Shown in pieces: positions 1 to 9,625 of a stretch of 64,000 bases of DNA. The stretch covers positions 1-64,000 of the forward strand of contig CAJWAD010000007.1 in assembly GCA_913020245.1 (NCBI GenBank), given 5' to 3'. This DNA comes from an uncultured Oleiphilus sp. (GTDB lineage Bacteria > Pseudomonadota > Gammaproteobacteria > Pseudomonadales > Oleiphilaceae). Every line of letters begins with the position of its first letter. The stretch's first letter is position 1. The notes under the pieces are model-generated. The model was not told where the DNA came from, made no database searches, and worked only from the letters and a program-made list of their open reading frames with translations. The translations under genes and the position numbers were made by a program.

Positions 1-88
1 TGGCGGTGAGAGAGGGATTCGAACCCTCGAACGGTTTCCCGTTACACACTTTCCAGGCGTGCGCCTTAAGCCACTCGGCCACCTCACC
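1..88 (-). tRNA. tRNA-Ser (anticodon GGA)
   Basis: The minus strand folds as a class II tRNA with a long variable arm. The 7-base acceptor stem starts GGTGAGG and pairs with TCTCACC, the T arm contains GGTTCGAATCC, and the anticodon loop CTGGAAA gives GGA, reading UCC/UCU serine codons. The encoded CCA lies at the window edge (bases 1-3), so anything downstream of its 3' end is outside view. Confidence 0.96.
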
Positions 89-323
89 AAACTTTTGCTT
101 TGTAGAGGTGCAATGCAGTCAAAACGAAACTGGTTGTCACTTATAAAGCCGGCGCTAATTTAATAAACAGCTGTCATAAATGCAAGAGAATCCTCGAGTA
201 GTATGCCGAAACGACACTCAGAGCGCTGTCTCGTCAATTACAAAAGATATTTTTTGATGAGTATGCAAAAGTTTTGCAAACCAATGTAAACAAATTAGTG
301 CTGAGAAACATACAAAAAAATTA

Positions 324-1463
324 TCAACGTAACAAACGCCCAGCACTTTGCTGTTTTGCCCATGCGATGTTCGCATTCAAAATTTCATGCTCTTTTTCTA
401 GCATTTTTCGAAGATAAATAAATTTTGACGGAATGTCGCTTGATATGACGTCATAAATTTTGTTGAAGCTCTTCATAGATGTAATAAACCCTTCTGCCCT
501 GTTCCTAATTAGTTTCCCATGTAGCGTCTTATTATTTCGATCCTGATCTGAACGAAAACACGTTTCATAAAACAGCAACATTGCTAAATAGTTTGGCGCC
601 GTCTCACCAAGAAACACCTCCCCAATAGCAATATTGTAATCAATAGATTTATCCGGATTTTCTTTGGATACCAAATTCATTATTGAATTAAGTCGGCGGA
701 ACGTTTGCTTTTGAGCGGTAGTCTGTGCCGTGAAATTTGTGCGCAGGCCAAGGTCTATATTATGCAGACTATTCGGATCGAAATAGCCATAATCAATAGC
801 ATGGAAGTACATATCCTTCTGACCATAATTAATAAAAATTTGATCTCCCGGTTCTAAATCTTGCCCAGCTACTAAGTATGCATTTTCATCATCTACCCTC
901 CTGGCTAGTCCATCCACCTCAGAATGATTAAATAAATCCAAGACTGGGATAAAACCCACATCATCCCATGACCGCTGCTGAGAATTTATTATAACTGTCA
1001 GTAAAACATCCTGATCAATGTTTTTATCAAAAGATTTTATTTCCTCTATATGTTTATTAATCCGAGTTTGAGCGATCTTGATATACTGAAAGAGTATCGG
1101 AGATGCTTGTCTAATTCCTTGTAGTTCACTATCTTTGGCGAAATATACATGAGATTTTTTAATATCTTTTAGAGGATAAAAATTGTCGAAATAAAACCAT
1201 GGTCTTTTTGATTCAGAAATATTTTTTGTACATGTGTAAAAATATCGAATCTCCTTGGTAAAAGACTCGGGATAGTCTAAACCCTCATTCGTCGCCAATA
1301 ACTTGTTTAGAGGAAACCGCACTAATTGTTCTAGCTTCGGTATTTTTTTAGTTGCATACATCCCATAAACACCGTCAACACAGCGCCTCTCAATTCCTTT
1401 ATTTATATTTAATCCCTCAGATAATGCTGTATCTAGGAAAGAATTATAATTTCTCGTACTCAT
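324..1463 (-). CDS. SET-domain protein lysine methyltransferase-like protein (Rubisco LSMT/SETD3 type)
   Basis: This 379-residue protein looks like the eukaryotic split-SET methyltransferase family (Rubisco large-subunit methyltransferase, SETD3), which uses S-adenosylmethionine to methylate lysine or histidine. The N-terminal SET strand region is near residues 26-55 (GVYGMYATKKI). The two diagnostic SET motifs are DLFNHS at 176-181 and GDQIFINYG at 206-214, the latter with the catalytic-type Tyr. A helical C-terminal half (about 235-379) resembles the substrate-binding domain of that family. The gene is clearly AT-richer than its neighbours: two 60-base lines counted by hand (361-420 and 1021-1080) are 32% and 27% G+C, against 48% for a line inside cheR. 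It stands alone between tRNA-Ser and cheR. The substrate is unknown, and transfer is an inference from composition. Confidence 0.8.
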   Translation of the reverse strand: MSTRNYNSFLDTALSEGLNINKGIERRCVDGVYGMYATKKIPKLEQLVRFPLNKLLATNEGLDYPESFTKEIRYFYTCTKNISESKRPWFYFDNFYPLKDIKKSHVYFAKDSELQGIRQASPILFQYIKIAQTRINKHIEEIKSFDKNIDQDVLLTVIINSQQRSWDDVGFIPVLDLFNHSEVDGLARRVDDENAYLVAGQDLEPGDQIFINYGQKDMYFHAIDYGYFDPNSLHNIDLGLRTNFTAQTTAQKQTFRRLNSIMNLVSKENPDKSIDYNIAIGEVFLGETAPNYLAMLLFYETCFRSDQDRNNKTLHGKLIRNRAEGFITSMKSFNKIYDVISSDIPSKFIYLRKMLEKEHEILNANIAWAKQQSAGRLLR

Positions 1464-1852
1464 TAGTATTAACCTATGAAAATAAATATGCTCACATTAC
1501 GATCAACGAAAATTTCTTATGGCATTCGGATTATTGTAAGTAATTAGCTTTTTTGATAGTAAAACAAACTAGGAAATTCATAAATCTCTCGTTACTCAAA
1601 AAATTCTGCAAACAGTCATGTTGCGGTAATACTTAGACTAATGATACCCATAAACAATGGCGCGCCATGCAAGCCTACTAATAAGCAAATGAGGGTTGGT
1701 CTACCACAAATTCTGTACAGCGACTTAGAGAAAATAGCCAAGATTAATAAGCAGTGCAACGCGCTACGACTGCATAATTAAATACAATCACGATCCATAT
1801 CTTATTGTTATTCAAAAAACGTTAACAGATATTTCATATCAGTTTCGAAGTA
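1464..1852. other. Gene-free AT-rich spacer, 389 bases
   Basis: The stretch lies between the 5' end of the SET-domain gene and the 3' end of cheR. It should hold the promoter of the SET-domain gene and the end of the cheVR transcript, but no convincing promoter boxes or T-tailed hairpin could be picked out. The only notable item is a 12-base palindrome, ATGGCGCGCCAT, at 1657-1668. Confidence 0.5.
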
Positions 1853-2695
1853 TTATTTGGCAATATAGATCAGACCATTAGGGTATTGCTTCATCTCAAA
1901 TAAATCACCCGCGGTACCAAGTGATTCCGATGCACCAAGAATTAACACCCCGCCCCTGTTTAGTTGTTTGTGCATCTTTTCTAAGATTTTTTTCTTGTTA
2001 TCGGCAGAAAAATAAATCAAAACATTACGACAAAAAATTAAATCGAGTTTGCCGCCCAAACCAATATAGCTCTCTTGTAAATTTAACGCTCTGAAGGTCA
2101 CACGCCGACGAATCCCCTCTTTTACCTTCCATTGTTCTTTTCCTTTATCGAGAGGATCAAAAAACATATTCAAGCGCTCGGAGCTCATGCCACGGCTTAA
2201 CGCAAGCGAGTCATATTCTGCAATTTTTGCCGCCTGCAATACTGAAGGCGCAATATCCGTCGCCACAATATCAAAACGCGATGCAAGCATACCGGGCTTT
2301 CGTCGAGCGACCTCTTCCAAACAAATAGACAATGAGTAGGGCTCTTGTCCAGTTGAACATGCTGCGGACCAAATTCTAACCGCGCGACCTTTCGCCTTTT
2401 TAACGAGCTCTTCCGCGAGCGTTTCCTGCAAATAATTGTAAGGATGCATGTCGCGAAACCATAAGGTTTCGTTTGTTGTCATAGCATCAATGACTTGCTG
2501 CTTTAAGTCTCGCCCTGAAAAGCCTTTAACTTTCGCCAAAAGCTGATCCATATTCTCCAGACCATTTTCCTGAAACAAAGGTCGTAAGCGACTCGAGACT
2601 AGATATTCTTTGCCGGCACCTAACAGAATCCCGCAAGCATTCTCTAAAAAGTCACAGAAGGCTTGATAGCTCGTCGGCGTTAAACTTTTACTCAT
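1853..2695 (-). CDS. cheR: Chemotaxis protein methyltransferase CheR
   Basis: CheR methylates glutamates on methyl-accepting chemotaxis proteins using S-adenosylmethionine, setting receptor sensitivity during adaptation. The 280-residue protein has the N-terminal helical CheR domain (about 1-75) and a Rossmann methyltransferase domain. Within the latter, WSAACSTGQEPYSL forms the SAM-binding loop (about 109-122), DIAP marks the acidic ribose contact, and IFCRNVLIYF is the family signature near 219-228. Length is normal. It follows cheV by 26 bases, so the two form an operon, divergent from the flagellar flgA gene. The cheV-cheR pair beside flgA-flgM-flgN is also found in Vibrio and Pseudomonas. 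Confidence 0.95.
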   Translation of the reverse strand: MSKSLTPTSYQAFCDFLENACGILLGAGKEYLVSSRLRPLFQENGLENMDQLLAKVKGFSGRDLKQQVIDAMTTNETLWFRDMHPYNYLQETLAEELVKKAKGRAVRIWSAACSTGQEPYSLSICLEEVARRKPGMLASRFDIVATDIAPSVLQAAKIAEYDSLALSRGMSSERLNMFFDPLDKGKEQWKVKEGIRRRVTFRALNLQESYIGLGGKLDLIFCRNVLIYFSADNKKKILEKMHKQLNRGGVLILGASESLGTAGDLFEMKQYPNGLIYIAK

Positions 2696-2721
2696 TAAAT
2701 ATCTCTTAGCGTCGCCTTGAA

Positions 2722-3672
2722 TTATTGCTGACCAATCAATCTGTCGACAACACCCATCACATTATCGGTCAATTCATCTGCATTAAATTTGGCCATAAAA
2801 TCATCGGCACCGACTTTTTGAACCATCGCTTGGTTAAAAACGCCACTCAGCGATGTATGCAGCATAACGTATAGCGAAGCCAGAGCGGGATCAGATTTAC
2901 ATTTAGTCGTAAGCGTGTAACCGTCCATTTCAGGCATTTCAACGTCAGAGATCATTAGCGTGTAGTGATCACTCGCTGAACTTCCATCAGCTGTGATTTC
3001 ACGAAGATGATTATAAGCGGCTAAGCCATCATTCTTTAACTCAATTTCCAGCCCTATAGAGCTAAGACAGTGCTCGATTTGCTTACGAGCAACCACCGAG
3101 TCGTCGACGACTAGAATCCTTATCTTATGCTGTGAATTTTTTGCCGACTGTTCTTCAATATATTCGCTGGCAAGATCATTATTGACAGGGGCTACTTCAG
3201 CCAAGATTTTTTCTACATCAATGATCTCGATGAGTTTACCGTCAATCTCAGTCACCGCAGTCAAGTAGTTATCACGCCCGGAACCCTTCGGTGGTGGATG
3301 AATTTCTTCCCAGTTCAGGTTGACTATACGTTCGACTCCTCCGACCAAAAAGCCCTGCGTATTTCGATTATATTCGGTAATAATAACAAAGCGTTCGGAG
3401 AGCGCCGCATCGTCAGGGGCAACAGACCTCTGCCCGGTCGCGAGACCCATATCTAAAATTGGAATGGTACCACCACGAATGTGTGCCACCCCGCGCACCA
3501 TCGCACTACTTTTTGGCATACTGGTTAGCTTTGGGCACTGTAAGACTTCCTTAACCTTGAAAACATTGATGCCGTAAACTTGGGCACCGCTTAAACGGAA
3601 TAAAAGAAGTTCGAGACGATTTTGACCAACCAATTGGGTTCGTTGATTAACGCTATCTAGAATGCCTGACAT
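2722..3672 (-). CDS. cheV: Chemotaxis coupling protein CheV (CheW-REC)
   Basis: CheV couples receptors to the CheA kinase and can itself be phosphorylated. The 316-residue protein has an N-terminal CheW-like domain (about 18-160) and a C-terminal receiver domain (about 185-312). The receiver shows the acidic pair in LVVDDS (187-192), the phospho-acceptor Asp243 in ISDVEMPEMDG, the Thr switch in LHTS and the Lys in AKF. It is the first gene of the cheV-cheR operon and is divergent from flgA, with 157 bases between them. Domains and spacing are standard for the family. Confidence 0.96.
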   Translation of the reverse strand: MSGILDSVNQRTQLVGQNRLELLLFRLSGAQVYGINVFKVKEVLQCPKLTSMPKSSAMVRGVAHIRGGTIPILDMGLATGQRSVAPDDAALSERFVIITEYNRNTQGFLVGGVERIVNLNWEEIHPPPKGSGRDNYLTAVTEIDGKLIEIIDVEKILAEVAPVNNDLASEYIEEQSAKNSQHKIRILVVDDSVVARKQIEHCLSSIGLEIELKNDGLAAYNHLREITADGSSASDHYTLMISDVEMPEMDGYTLTTKCKSDPALASLYVMLHTSLSGVFNQAMVQKVGADDFMAKFNADELTDNVMGVVDRLIGQQ

Positions 3673-3736
3673 TCTTGACCCTCATTGCGAATAAAAAAGT
3701 TGCATTTACCTTTTAAATAGAACCGCTAACAAATGC

Positions 3737-3751
3737 GGCGCGGTGCTTGCT
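3737..3751 (+). promoter_or_regulatory. Sigma-54 (RpoN)-type promoter for flgA
   Basis: The sequence CGGCGC-N5-TTGCT has GG at 3737-3738 and GC at 3749-3750, exactly ten bases apart as the -24/-12 boxes require. It differs from TGGCAC-N5-TTGCW at two positions. It lies about 80 bases before the flgA start on the correct strand. RpoN control of early flagellar genes is usual in polar-flagellated gammaproteobacteria. The match is seen; its function is inferred. Confidence 0.6.
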
Positions 3752-3829
3752 TAAGAGCTTCACAAGACAGAGTTTCAGCAAGCCCTAACGGTTCAATAAA
3801 AACCTTAGACCAATAGGATAGGATAAAAA

Positions 3830-4543
3830 ATGAAATTTAATAGCTTAGCTTTAGGGTTTATAAGCTTTCTTTTGGTGTTTTCAGCACAACTGCATTCAGC
3901 GCCCCTGCCCTACATGGAAAGGCTAACGGCCGAACTCCAAAATTATTTAGATGTAGAACTAAAAAATATTACGGCAAAGGGTTTCCGCATTACCTATGAA
4001 ATCGGCAGTATTGATCCGCGACTTCAACTTAATACATGCAAGGCAGACGTTAAATTCAAGCCGTCTAGAAGTTTTTTTGAAAGTAAACACAACACTTTAT
4101 TAGTCTCCTGTGTGGGCGCAAAGCCCTGGAAGATTTATGTGCCGATTTCAGTTGAAATATATGGCCCACAGGTCGTCACAAGCCGGCCTTTAGCGCGTGG
4201 CACTCGCCTAAACGCAAGCGATCTGCGCGTAGACGAAGTCATCATTAACCAAAGCCGTTATCCAGCATTTACCAAACTTGACGATATCATCGGTATGAAG
4301 CTGAAGCGCAATGTCAAGGCAGATCGTATTGTTACCCCTTCTATTCTGGTAGCGCCCAGCATTATCAACAAGGGTGACGAGGTGCTTATTGTTGCAAAAA
4401 ATCGCAGCATTAGAATTGAGATGAAAGGCGAGGCGCTGCGAAATGGCGTTCATGGACAACAAATCCCGGTTAAAAACCTAAAATCGAAGCGTATAATTAA
4501 GGCACAAGTACTCTCCCAGGGCATGGTAACAGTGCCTTTGTGA
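3830..4543 (+). CDS. flgA: Flagellar P-ring assembly chaperone FlgA
   Basis: FlgA is a periplasmic chaperone for assembly of the flagellar basal-body P ring. The 237-residue protein begins with a Sec signal peptide (hydrophobic core about 8-19, likely cleavage after LHSA near residue 23). It ends with a SAF-type domain (about 115-237), including the family stretch RPLARGTRLNASDL. The start at 3830 has AGGATAAAAA directly upstream, within a duplicated AGGAT run. flgM follows after 86 bases with its own FliA-type promoter. Confidence 0.93.
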   Translation: MKFNSLALGFISFLLVFSAQLHSAPLPYMERLTAELQNYLDVELKNITAKGFRITYEIGSIDPRLQLNTCKADVKFKPSRSFFESKHNTLLVSCVGAKPWKIYVPISVEIYGPQVVTSRPLARGTRLNASDLRVDEVIINQSRYPAFTKLDDIIGMKLKRNVKADRIVTPSILVAPSIINKGDEVLIVAKNRSIRIEMKGEALRNGVHGQQIPVKNLKSKRIIKAQVLSQGMVTVPL

Positions 4544-4571
4544 TGCTTTTGCATCATTTAACAAAATAGAT

Positions 4572-4598
4572 TAAAGATATGTTAGCCGTGGTCGATAT
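4572..4598 (+). promoter_or_regulatory. FliA (sigma-28)-type promoter for flgM
   Basis: TAAAGATA at 4572-4579, an 11-base spacer and GTCGATAT at 4591-4598 fit the sigma-28 consensus TAAAGTTT-N11-GCCGATAA with exact spacing and most key bases. The site is about 30 bases before the flgM start. FliA-dependent flgM expression is the known feedback arrangement in enteric bacteria and Pseudomonas. Confidence 0.7.
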
Positions 4599-4629
4599 TA
4601 TCAGTAATAGAAATTAAGCGAGATGCATT

Positions 4630-4938
4630 ATGAGCATTGAATTAAACAGCATGAACCCGAATCGCCAAGAAAGCGTGAGGCGTGATGACAAAATTGGCTC
4701 TCAAAATAGCCCACCTGCTGAGTCTTTGGCAACTGACACGGCGGAATCTGAAATTTCGGGGGCTAGTTTAAGCCTCAGTGCAACCGCACAGAGCTTGAAC
4801 CAACTAGAGGCTTCATTAAAGCAAGCTTCTGACGTTGACATAGAGAAAGTGGAAGAGATTCGTTCGCAGCTACAAAATAACGAATATAGAATTGATTCAA
4901 CCAACTTGGCCCAAAAAATGCTGGACCTTGATATCTAA
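4630..4938 (+). CDS. flgM: Anti-sigma-28 factor FlgM
   Basis: FlgM binds FliA (sigma-28) and holds late flagellar genes off until the hook is finished and FlgM is exported. The protein has 102 residues and lacks Cys and Trp. It has a low-complexity, Ser-rich, presumably disordered N-terminal half. Its C-terminal segment (about 75-102) carries the family pattern VDIEKVEEIRSQL followed by YRID and a Leu-rich tail, which is the FliA-binding part. It lies between flgA and flgN, 34 bases before flgN, as in Pseudomonas. A FliA-type promoter precedes it, consistent with autoregulation. Confidence 0.92.
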   Translation: MSIELNSMNPNRQESVRRDDKIGSQNSPPAESLATDTAESEISGASLSLSATAQSLNQLEASLKQASDVDIEKVEEIRSQLQNNEYRIDSTNLAQKMLDLDI

Positions 4939-4971
4939 CGTTTCAATCGTTTAGCTATCGGATTCAGCACT

Positions 4972-5484
4972 ATGCGCACGCAAAACACTCCAAAAAACAG
5001 TTCCACGAACAAACACACGCTTGTTAATGAACTCAAAGCGCTTCTCCGGCAAGACTTGGCAGATTTAGACCTATTAAACACGCGCCTCACTGAAGAGACA
5101 GAAGCGCTCAAGCAGCGTGATGCGGAATCTATAAAATCGCTGGCCTCAGCAAAATCACAACTTGTAAATACCATCGAAATTCGCGCTAAAGCGAAAGCAA
5201 AAATTTTGGGTCACCCTGAAATTGGCGTTCGCCCCGGGCAGGTTTCTGCCGGTGTTGCGCAGCTTCTTGATACGGAACTAACAGAGCTTTGGCAGACATC
5301 CCTTGAAAACCTCGAAAACTGCCAGTCAATCAACAAAGTAAATGGGTTAGTTATCACGCGGTCCTTGCAGCGTACGCAAAAGATTATCAATATCGTCCGC
5401 GGCCAGTCTACTGCGCCAAAACTTTACGGTAACCAAGGGAATGAAGTCGCCTATTCCGGCTCTCAAGGCATCGCCAAAGCCTAA
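4972..5484 (+). CDS. flgN: Flagellar export chaperone FlgN
   Basis: FlgN is the cytoplasmic chaperone that delivers the hook-filament junction proteins FlgK and FlgL to the flagellar export apparatus. This 170-residue protein is almost all helical and charged. It shows the family pattern of an N-terminal helix (LVNELKALLRQDLADLD) and heptad-like repeats with ELTELW in the middle. It follows flgM at 34 bases. Identification rests on both sequence character and position, since FlgN proteins are poorly conserved. Confidence 0.88.
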   Translation: MRTQNTPKNSSTNKHTLVNELKALLRQDLADLDLLNTRLTEETEALKQRDAESIKSLASAKSQLVNTIEIRAKAKAKILGHPEIGVRPGQVSAGVAQLLDTELTELWQTSLENLENCQSINKVNGLVITRSLQRTQKIINIVRGQSTAPKLYGNQGNEVAYSGSQGIAKA

Positions 5485-5566
5485 ACGTCATCACAATGGA
5501 CGCATGTTCGTCATATAAAGCGGAATACCGCTTACGCACGGCAAGACAAACGACTTTTTATAATGT

Positions 5567-5582
5567 TGTGATCGTTTTCATT
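5567..5582 (+). promoter_or_regulatory. Possible CRP-like half-conserved site before yejA
   Basis: TGTGA-TCGTTT-TCATT matches the left CRP half-site fully and the right half (TCACA) at three of five bases. A TATAAT hexamer lies just upstream at 5559-5564, with no good -35 box in register. It sits about 90 bases before the yejA start. Catabolite control of peptide uptake is plausible but unproven. Confidence 0.25.
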
Positions 5583-5672
5583 AAGGCCGACACAATTTTA
5601 ATTTTCTAAGCTAGACCCAATCGTTTTTTGCCTTTAGGATCAGTGTTTACGACGTAAATTAACAGCGAACTT

Positions 5673-7466
5673 ATGTATTCATCTAAATTTTCCGCCGCTC
5701 TGACCCTCTCATTGTCCCTAATTTCTGCATGCTGTTTTGCCAAACCCGAATACGGGGTCGCGATGCATGGCGAATTAAAGTACCCAGCAGACTTCAAGCA
5801 CTTCGATTATGTAAACCCCCAAGCACCGAAAGGGGGTAAATTGAAAAGAGCTGTTAGAAGCAATAATTTTGATAGCTTCAACCCCTTTATTGTAAAAGGC
5901 GTGCCGGCTGCAGGCACTGGGATACTGTATCAATCATTAACAGAGCACGCTTCCGACGAAGCATTTAGTGAATATGGTCTCATTGCCGAAAAAATTGATA
6001 TCGCAGATGATCGATCGACGGTTACCTTCCATATTAATCCAAAAGCAAAATTTAGTGACGGCATAGCCATTACGAGTAAGGATGTTAAATACAGCTTTGA
6101 TATGCTCACGACCAATGATAAATCCGCACCCTTTTACAGCGCTTACTATGCTGATGTTAGAGAAGTCGTTATCGATTCACCGACCCAAATCACCTTTAAT
6201 TTTAAGGATGATAAAAATAAAGAGCTGCCTTTAATTATCGGTCAAATGCCAATTCTCGCAGAACATTATTGGGCAAAAGCCGATTTTGGCAGCGCGACAC
6301 TGGATATCCCGATAGGCAACGGCCCATACAAAATTAAATCGTACGACGCCGGCCGTTCCGTTACTTATGTACGTGATGAAAACTATTGGGCAAAAGATTT
6401 ACCTGTAAACATAGGGCGCCACAACTTCGAGGAAATTACCTATGAATATTACAGTGACAATACGGTGGCACTTGAGGCCTTCAAGGCAGGTGAATACGAC
6501 TATCGCATGGAAACGTCAGCACGCAACTGGGCAAACGCATATGAGGGAAAGCTATTTGACAGCGGCGAGTTGGTAAAAAAAGAAGTTGCACATCAACGAC
6601 CATCCGGGATGCAGGCATTTATTATGAATACACGCCGCGCAATCTTCGCTGACGATAGAGTTCGCCAAGCCATGGCGCTGGCTTTTGATTTCGAGTGGAC
6701 CAATAAAAACTTATTCAACAGCCAATATACGCGCACACAATCGTTCTTTGAGAACTCTGAACTTGCGTCATCAGGCTTGCCATCAGGTGAGGAGCTTAGT
6801 TTACTCAAACCATATAAGACATCACTACCTGAATCCGTGTTTTTAGAATCTTATCGGGCCCCTTCTACAGACAAACCTTCCTCTTTACGAGCAAATCTGC
6901 GTAAAGCGTCGAAATTATTATCGGAAGCAGGCTGGGAAGTAAAAGACAAAAAGCGCTCGCGTAATGGCCAGACGCTCAACTTCGAGTTCCTCATTTTTCA
7001 GAAAGACTTTGAACGCGTGATACAGCCCTACCTAAAAAACTTAAAAAAACTAGGCGTTGATGTAAAAATCACAGTGGTCGATAGCACCCAATATGTTAAC
7101 CGTCTGCGTGAATTCAATTTTGACATGATTGCTTCTGGATTTGGTCAATCAGATTCGCCAGGCAACGAACAACGCGAGTACTGGCATTCCAGCCGAGCAG
7201 ACCAACCCGGTTCGCGTAACTATGCGGGCATCAACTCGCCAGCGATTGATGCCCTCGTAGAGGCGGTAATCACCTCACCAGACAGAGCGGCGCTTATCCA
7301 ACGCACACGAGCTCTAGACCGCGCTTTGTTATCTGGACATTATGTTATCCCTAACTGGTATAATCCTGTCGACCGTATCGCCTTCAGAAACTCGCTCGCT
7401 CACCCTAAAAAGACACCAAAATCGGGCGTACAAATTGACACGTGGTGGGCCGCACCTAAACAATGA
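5673..7466 (+). CDS. yejA: Peptide ABC transporter, periplasmic binding protein YejA
   Basis: This is the solute-binding protein of a Yej-type oligopeptide importer, which in E. coli also takes up microcin C. The 597-residue protein has a Sec signal peptide (about 1-23, ending SACCFA) and the SBP family 5 fold. The mature start [16 protein letters not shown] and the PQAPKGGKL segment are typical of YejA. Length compares with about 604 in E. coli. Its stop overlaps the yejB start by four bases (ATGA), so yejABEF is one transcription unit. Confidence 0.94.
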   Translation: MYSSKFSAALTLSLSLISACCFAKPEYGVAMHGELKYPADFKHFDYVNPQAPKGGKLKRAVRSNNFDSFNPFIVKGVPAAGTGILYQSLTEHASDEAFSEYGLIAEKIDIADDRSTVTFHINPKAKFSDGIAITSKDVKYSFDMLTTNDKSAPFYSAYYADVREVVIDSPTQITFNFKDDKNKELPLIIGQMPILAEHYWAKADFGSATLDIPIGNGPYKIKSYDAGRSVTYVRDENYWAKDLPVNIGRHNFEEITYEYYSDNTVALEAFKAGEYDYRMETSARNWANAYEGKLFDSGELVKKEVAHQRPSGMQAFIMNTRRAIFADDRVRQAMALAFDFEWTNKNLFNSQYTRTQSFFENSELASSGLPSGEELSLLKPYKTSLPESVFLESYRAPSTDKPSSLRANLRKASKLLSEAGWEVKDKKRSRNGQTLNFEFLIFQKDFERVIQPYLKNLKKLGVDVKITVVDSTQYVNRLREFNFDMIASGFGQSDSPGNEQREYWHSSRADQPGSRNYAGINSPAIDALVEAVITSPDRAALIQRTRALDRALLSGHYVIPNWYNPVDRIAFRNSLAHPKKTPKSGVQIDTWWAAPKQ

Positions 7467-8566
7467 TCAGCTACATATTTAAGCGGTTGTTACTTATGAT
7501 ACCGACCTTGTTCGGGATCATGCTCCTTAACTATGTCATCGTTCAAGCCGCGCCGGGTGGCCCGGTCGAACGAATGATCGCTCAAACGCAGGGCATGGAA
7601 TCAGACCTAGAGGCACGGCTCGGCAGCGGCAATGATATGCAAGCGACGAGCAGCCCAAATGACTCATCTAGCGGTTCTGCCAGTAAATATAGAGGCGCAC
7701 AAGGCCTAGACCCAGAGCTTATTGAGCGCATAGAACGGCTTTATGGCTTCGACAAGCCACCACACGAACGTTTTTATATCATGCTTCAAAACTATCTTCG
7801 GCTTGATTTTGGTGATAGTTTTTTTCGCGATAAAAGCGTGATCGATCTGATCAAAGAAAAAATGCCGGTTTCAATCTCACTGGGACTGTGGTCGACGTTT
7901 ATCATTTACCTTTTGTCTGTTCCTTTAGGTATCCGTAAAGCGGTAAAAGACGGCACGCCGTTCGACATATGGACAAGTAGTATCATCATCGTCGGATACG
8001 CTATCCCGGGCTTTTTATTTGGTGTCCTGCTTATTGTATTGTTCGCAGGCGGCAGCTATTGGGATTTCTTCCCACTTCGTGGCCTTACCTCCTCAGGCTT
8101 TGAGGATATGAGCATAACCGACCAATTTCTGGACTATATGTGGCATCTAGTACTACCTGTAACCGCCCTAGTGATTGGCGGGTTTGCAACGCTAACCATG
8201 CTGACTAAAAATTCATTCTTAGATGAAATAAATAAACAGTACGTAATCACAGCGCGTGCAAAAGGGTTAGAAGAGAGCCAAATCCTTTATGGCCATGTAT
8301 TTCGTAATGCCATGCTTATTGTAATTGCCGGTATGCCAGCCGCCTTGATCGGAATTTTTTTCACCGGTTCAATGCTGATCGAAGTCATTTTCTCATTAGA
8401 TGGCTTAGGCTTGCTTGGTTTTGAAGCCGCCCTGAACCGCGACTACCCAGTAATGTTTGGTACCTTGTTTATATTTACGTTAATCGGTTTATTTTTAAAG
8501 TTAATCAGCGACCTAACCTACGTCTTTATCGACCCACGTATTGATTTTGAGAGCCGAGAAAACTGA
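7463..8566 (+). CDS. yejB: Peptide ABC transporter permease YejB
   Basis: Inner-membrane permease of the Yej importer. The 367-residue protein has an N-terminal membrane helix (about 8-30), a long periplasmic insert rich in Ser and Gly (about 45-80), then the BPD_transp_1 membrane domain. The EAA loop that contacts the ATPase reads near [21 protein letters not shown]. Length matches E. coli YejB (364). Start and stop overlap both neighbours (ATGA with yejA, TGATG with yejE), indicating translational coupling. Confidence 0.95.
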   Translation: MISYIFKRLLLMIPTLFGIMLLNYVIVQAAPGGPVERMIAQTQGMESDLEARLGSGNDMQATSSPNDSSSGSASKYRGAQGLDPELIERIERLYGFDKPPHERFYIMLQNYLRLDFGDSFFRDKSVIDLIKEKMPVSISLGLWSTFIIYLLSVPLGIRKAVKDGTPFDIWTSSIIIVGYAIPGFLFGVLLIVLFAGGSYWDFFPLRGLTSSGFEDMSITDQFLDYMWHLVLPVTALVIGGFATLTMLTKNSFLDEINKQYVITARAKGLEESQILYGHVFRNAMLIVIAGMPAALIGIFFTGSMLIEVIFSLDGLGLLGFEAALNRDYPVMFGTLFIFTLIGLFLKLISDLTYVFIDPRIDFESREN

Positions 8567-9624
8567 TGCGTACTACCACAACGTTAGGAAGTGCATTCAG
8601 TTCAAAAAACTGGTCGCCGTTAAACAAACGCCGGTTAGCTAATTTTAAAGATAATAAGCGTGGCTATTATTCACTTGTTATTTTTAGCATCTTATTTTTT
8701 TTATCACTGTTTGCGGAACTATTTGTCAATGACAAACCGGTTCTCATCTATTACGACTCAGGATTTTATTCCCCTATTACCAAGAGTTATTCGGAGACCG
8801 ATTTCGGCGGTGAGTTTGAAACTGAAGCAGACTATCGTGACGAGTATGTTATTGAATTAATTGAAGCGAAAGGTTGGATGTTATGGCCTTTAGTGCGCTA
8901 CAACTATGATACGCATAATTATAATTTAGACACACCGGCGCCCTCCGCACCGTCAAGTGAAAATTGGTTAGGCACAGACGATCAAGCACGCGATGTCGTG
9001 GCTCGGGTCGTGTATGGTTTTCGAATCTCGGTCTTGTTTGGCTTAGCATTGACGCTTTTTTCGTCGATCGTCGGCGTTGTATTCGGTGCCTTACAAGGTT
9101 TTTACGGCGGAAAAATAGACCTTATCTCTCAACGCTTTATAGAAATTTGGTCCGGGCTACCCGTGCTGTTCTTATTAATTATTATGACCAGTATCATTGA
9201 ACCAAACTTTTGGTGGTTATTAGGTATCATGTTGCTGTTTAGCTGGATGGGATTAGTCGACGTGGTACGTGCAGAATTCTTGCGTGCGAGAAACTTAGAA
9301 TATGTAAGAGCAGCAAGAGCACTTGGGCTAAACAACTGGGGTATCATGTTTAAACATATGCTGCCAAATGCAATGGTCGCTACTTTAACGTTCATGCCTT
9401 TCATTCTGACCGGCTCAATTACGACCCTTACCTCGCTAGACTTTCTAGGCTTCGGCCTACCCCCCGGCTCACCCTCACTCGGTGAGTTAATCGCACAAGG
9501 CAAAGCGAATTTACACGCCCCGTGGCTTGGTATTTCTGCCTTTTTAGTACTCGCCATTATGCTTTCATTACTCGTGTTTATCGGTGAAGCCGTGCGCGAT
9601 GCCTTCGACCCAAGGAAGATGTAA
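8566..9624 (+). CDS. yejE: Peptide ABC transporter permease YejE
   Basis: Second permease of the Yej importer (352 residues, E. coli about 341). It has an N-terminal membrane helix (about 35-53) and a periplasmic stretch to about residue 125 containing the family motif NWLGTDDQARDV. The membrane domain follows, with the EAA loop RAARALGLNNWGIMFKHMLPNA. The start overlaps the yejB stop by one base (TGATG). It ends two bases before the yejF start. Confidence 0.95.
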   Translation: MRTTTTLGSAFSSKNWSPLNKRRLANFKDNKRGYYSLVIFSILFFLSLFAELFVNDKPVLIYYDSGFYSPITKSYSETDFGGEFETEADYRDEYVIELIEAKGWMLWPLVRYNYDTHNYNLDTPAPSAPSSENWLGTDDQARDVVARVVYGFRISVLFGLALTLFSSIVGVVFGALQGFYGGKIDLISQRFIEIWSGLPVLFLLIIMTSIIEPNFWWLLGIMLLFSWMGLVDVVRAEFLRARNLEYVRAARALGLNNWGIMFKHMLPNAMVATLTFMPFILTGSITTLTSLDFLGFGLPPGSPSLGELIAQGKANLHAPWLGISAFLVLAIMLSLLVFIGEAVRDAFDPRKM

Positions 9625-9625
9625 C

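Noticed and set aside
1-330. Genomic-island insertion at tRNA-Ser
   Set aside because: The tRNA 3' end, where integrases act, is at the window edge and points outward; no integrase or repeated tRNA end is visible inside.
1352-1543. A 63-residue open frame on the plus strand antisense to the SET gene start
   Set aside because: It overlaps the N terminus of the SET gene, has no family features and no good ribosome-binding site.
1657-1668. Palindrome ATGGCGCGCCAT in the spacer after the SET gene
   Set aside because: It is short, not placed at a promoter, and similar GC palindromes occur by chance.
5518-5533. Hairpin AAGCGG-AATA-CCGCTT after flgN as a terminator
   Set aside because: The stem is short and no T-run follows.
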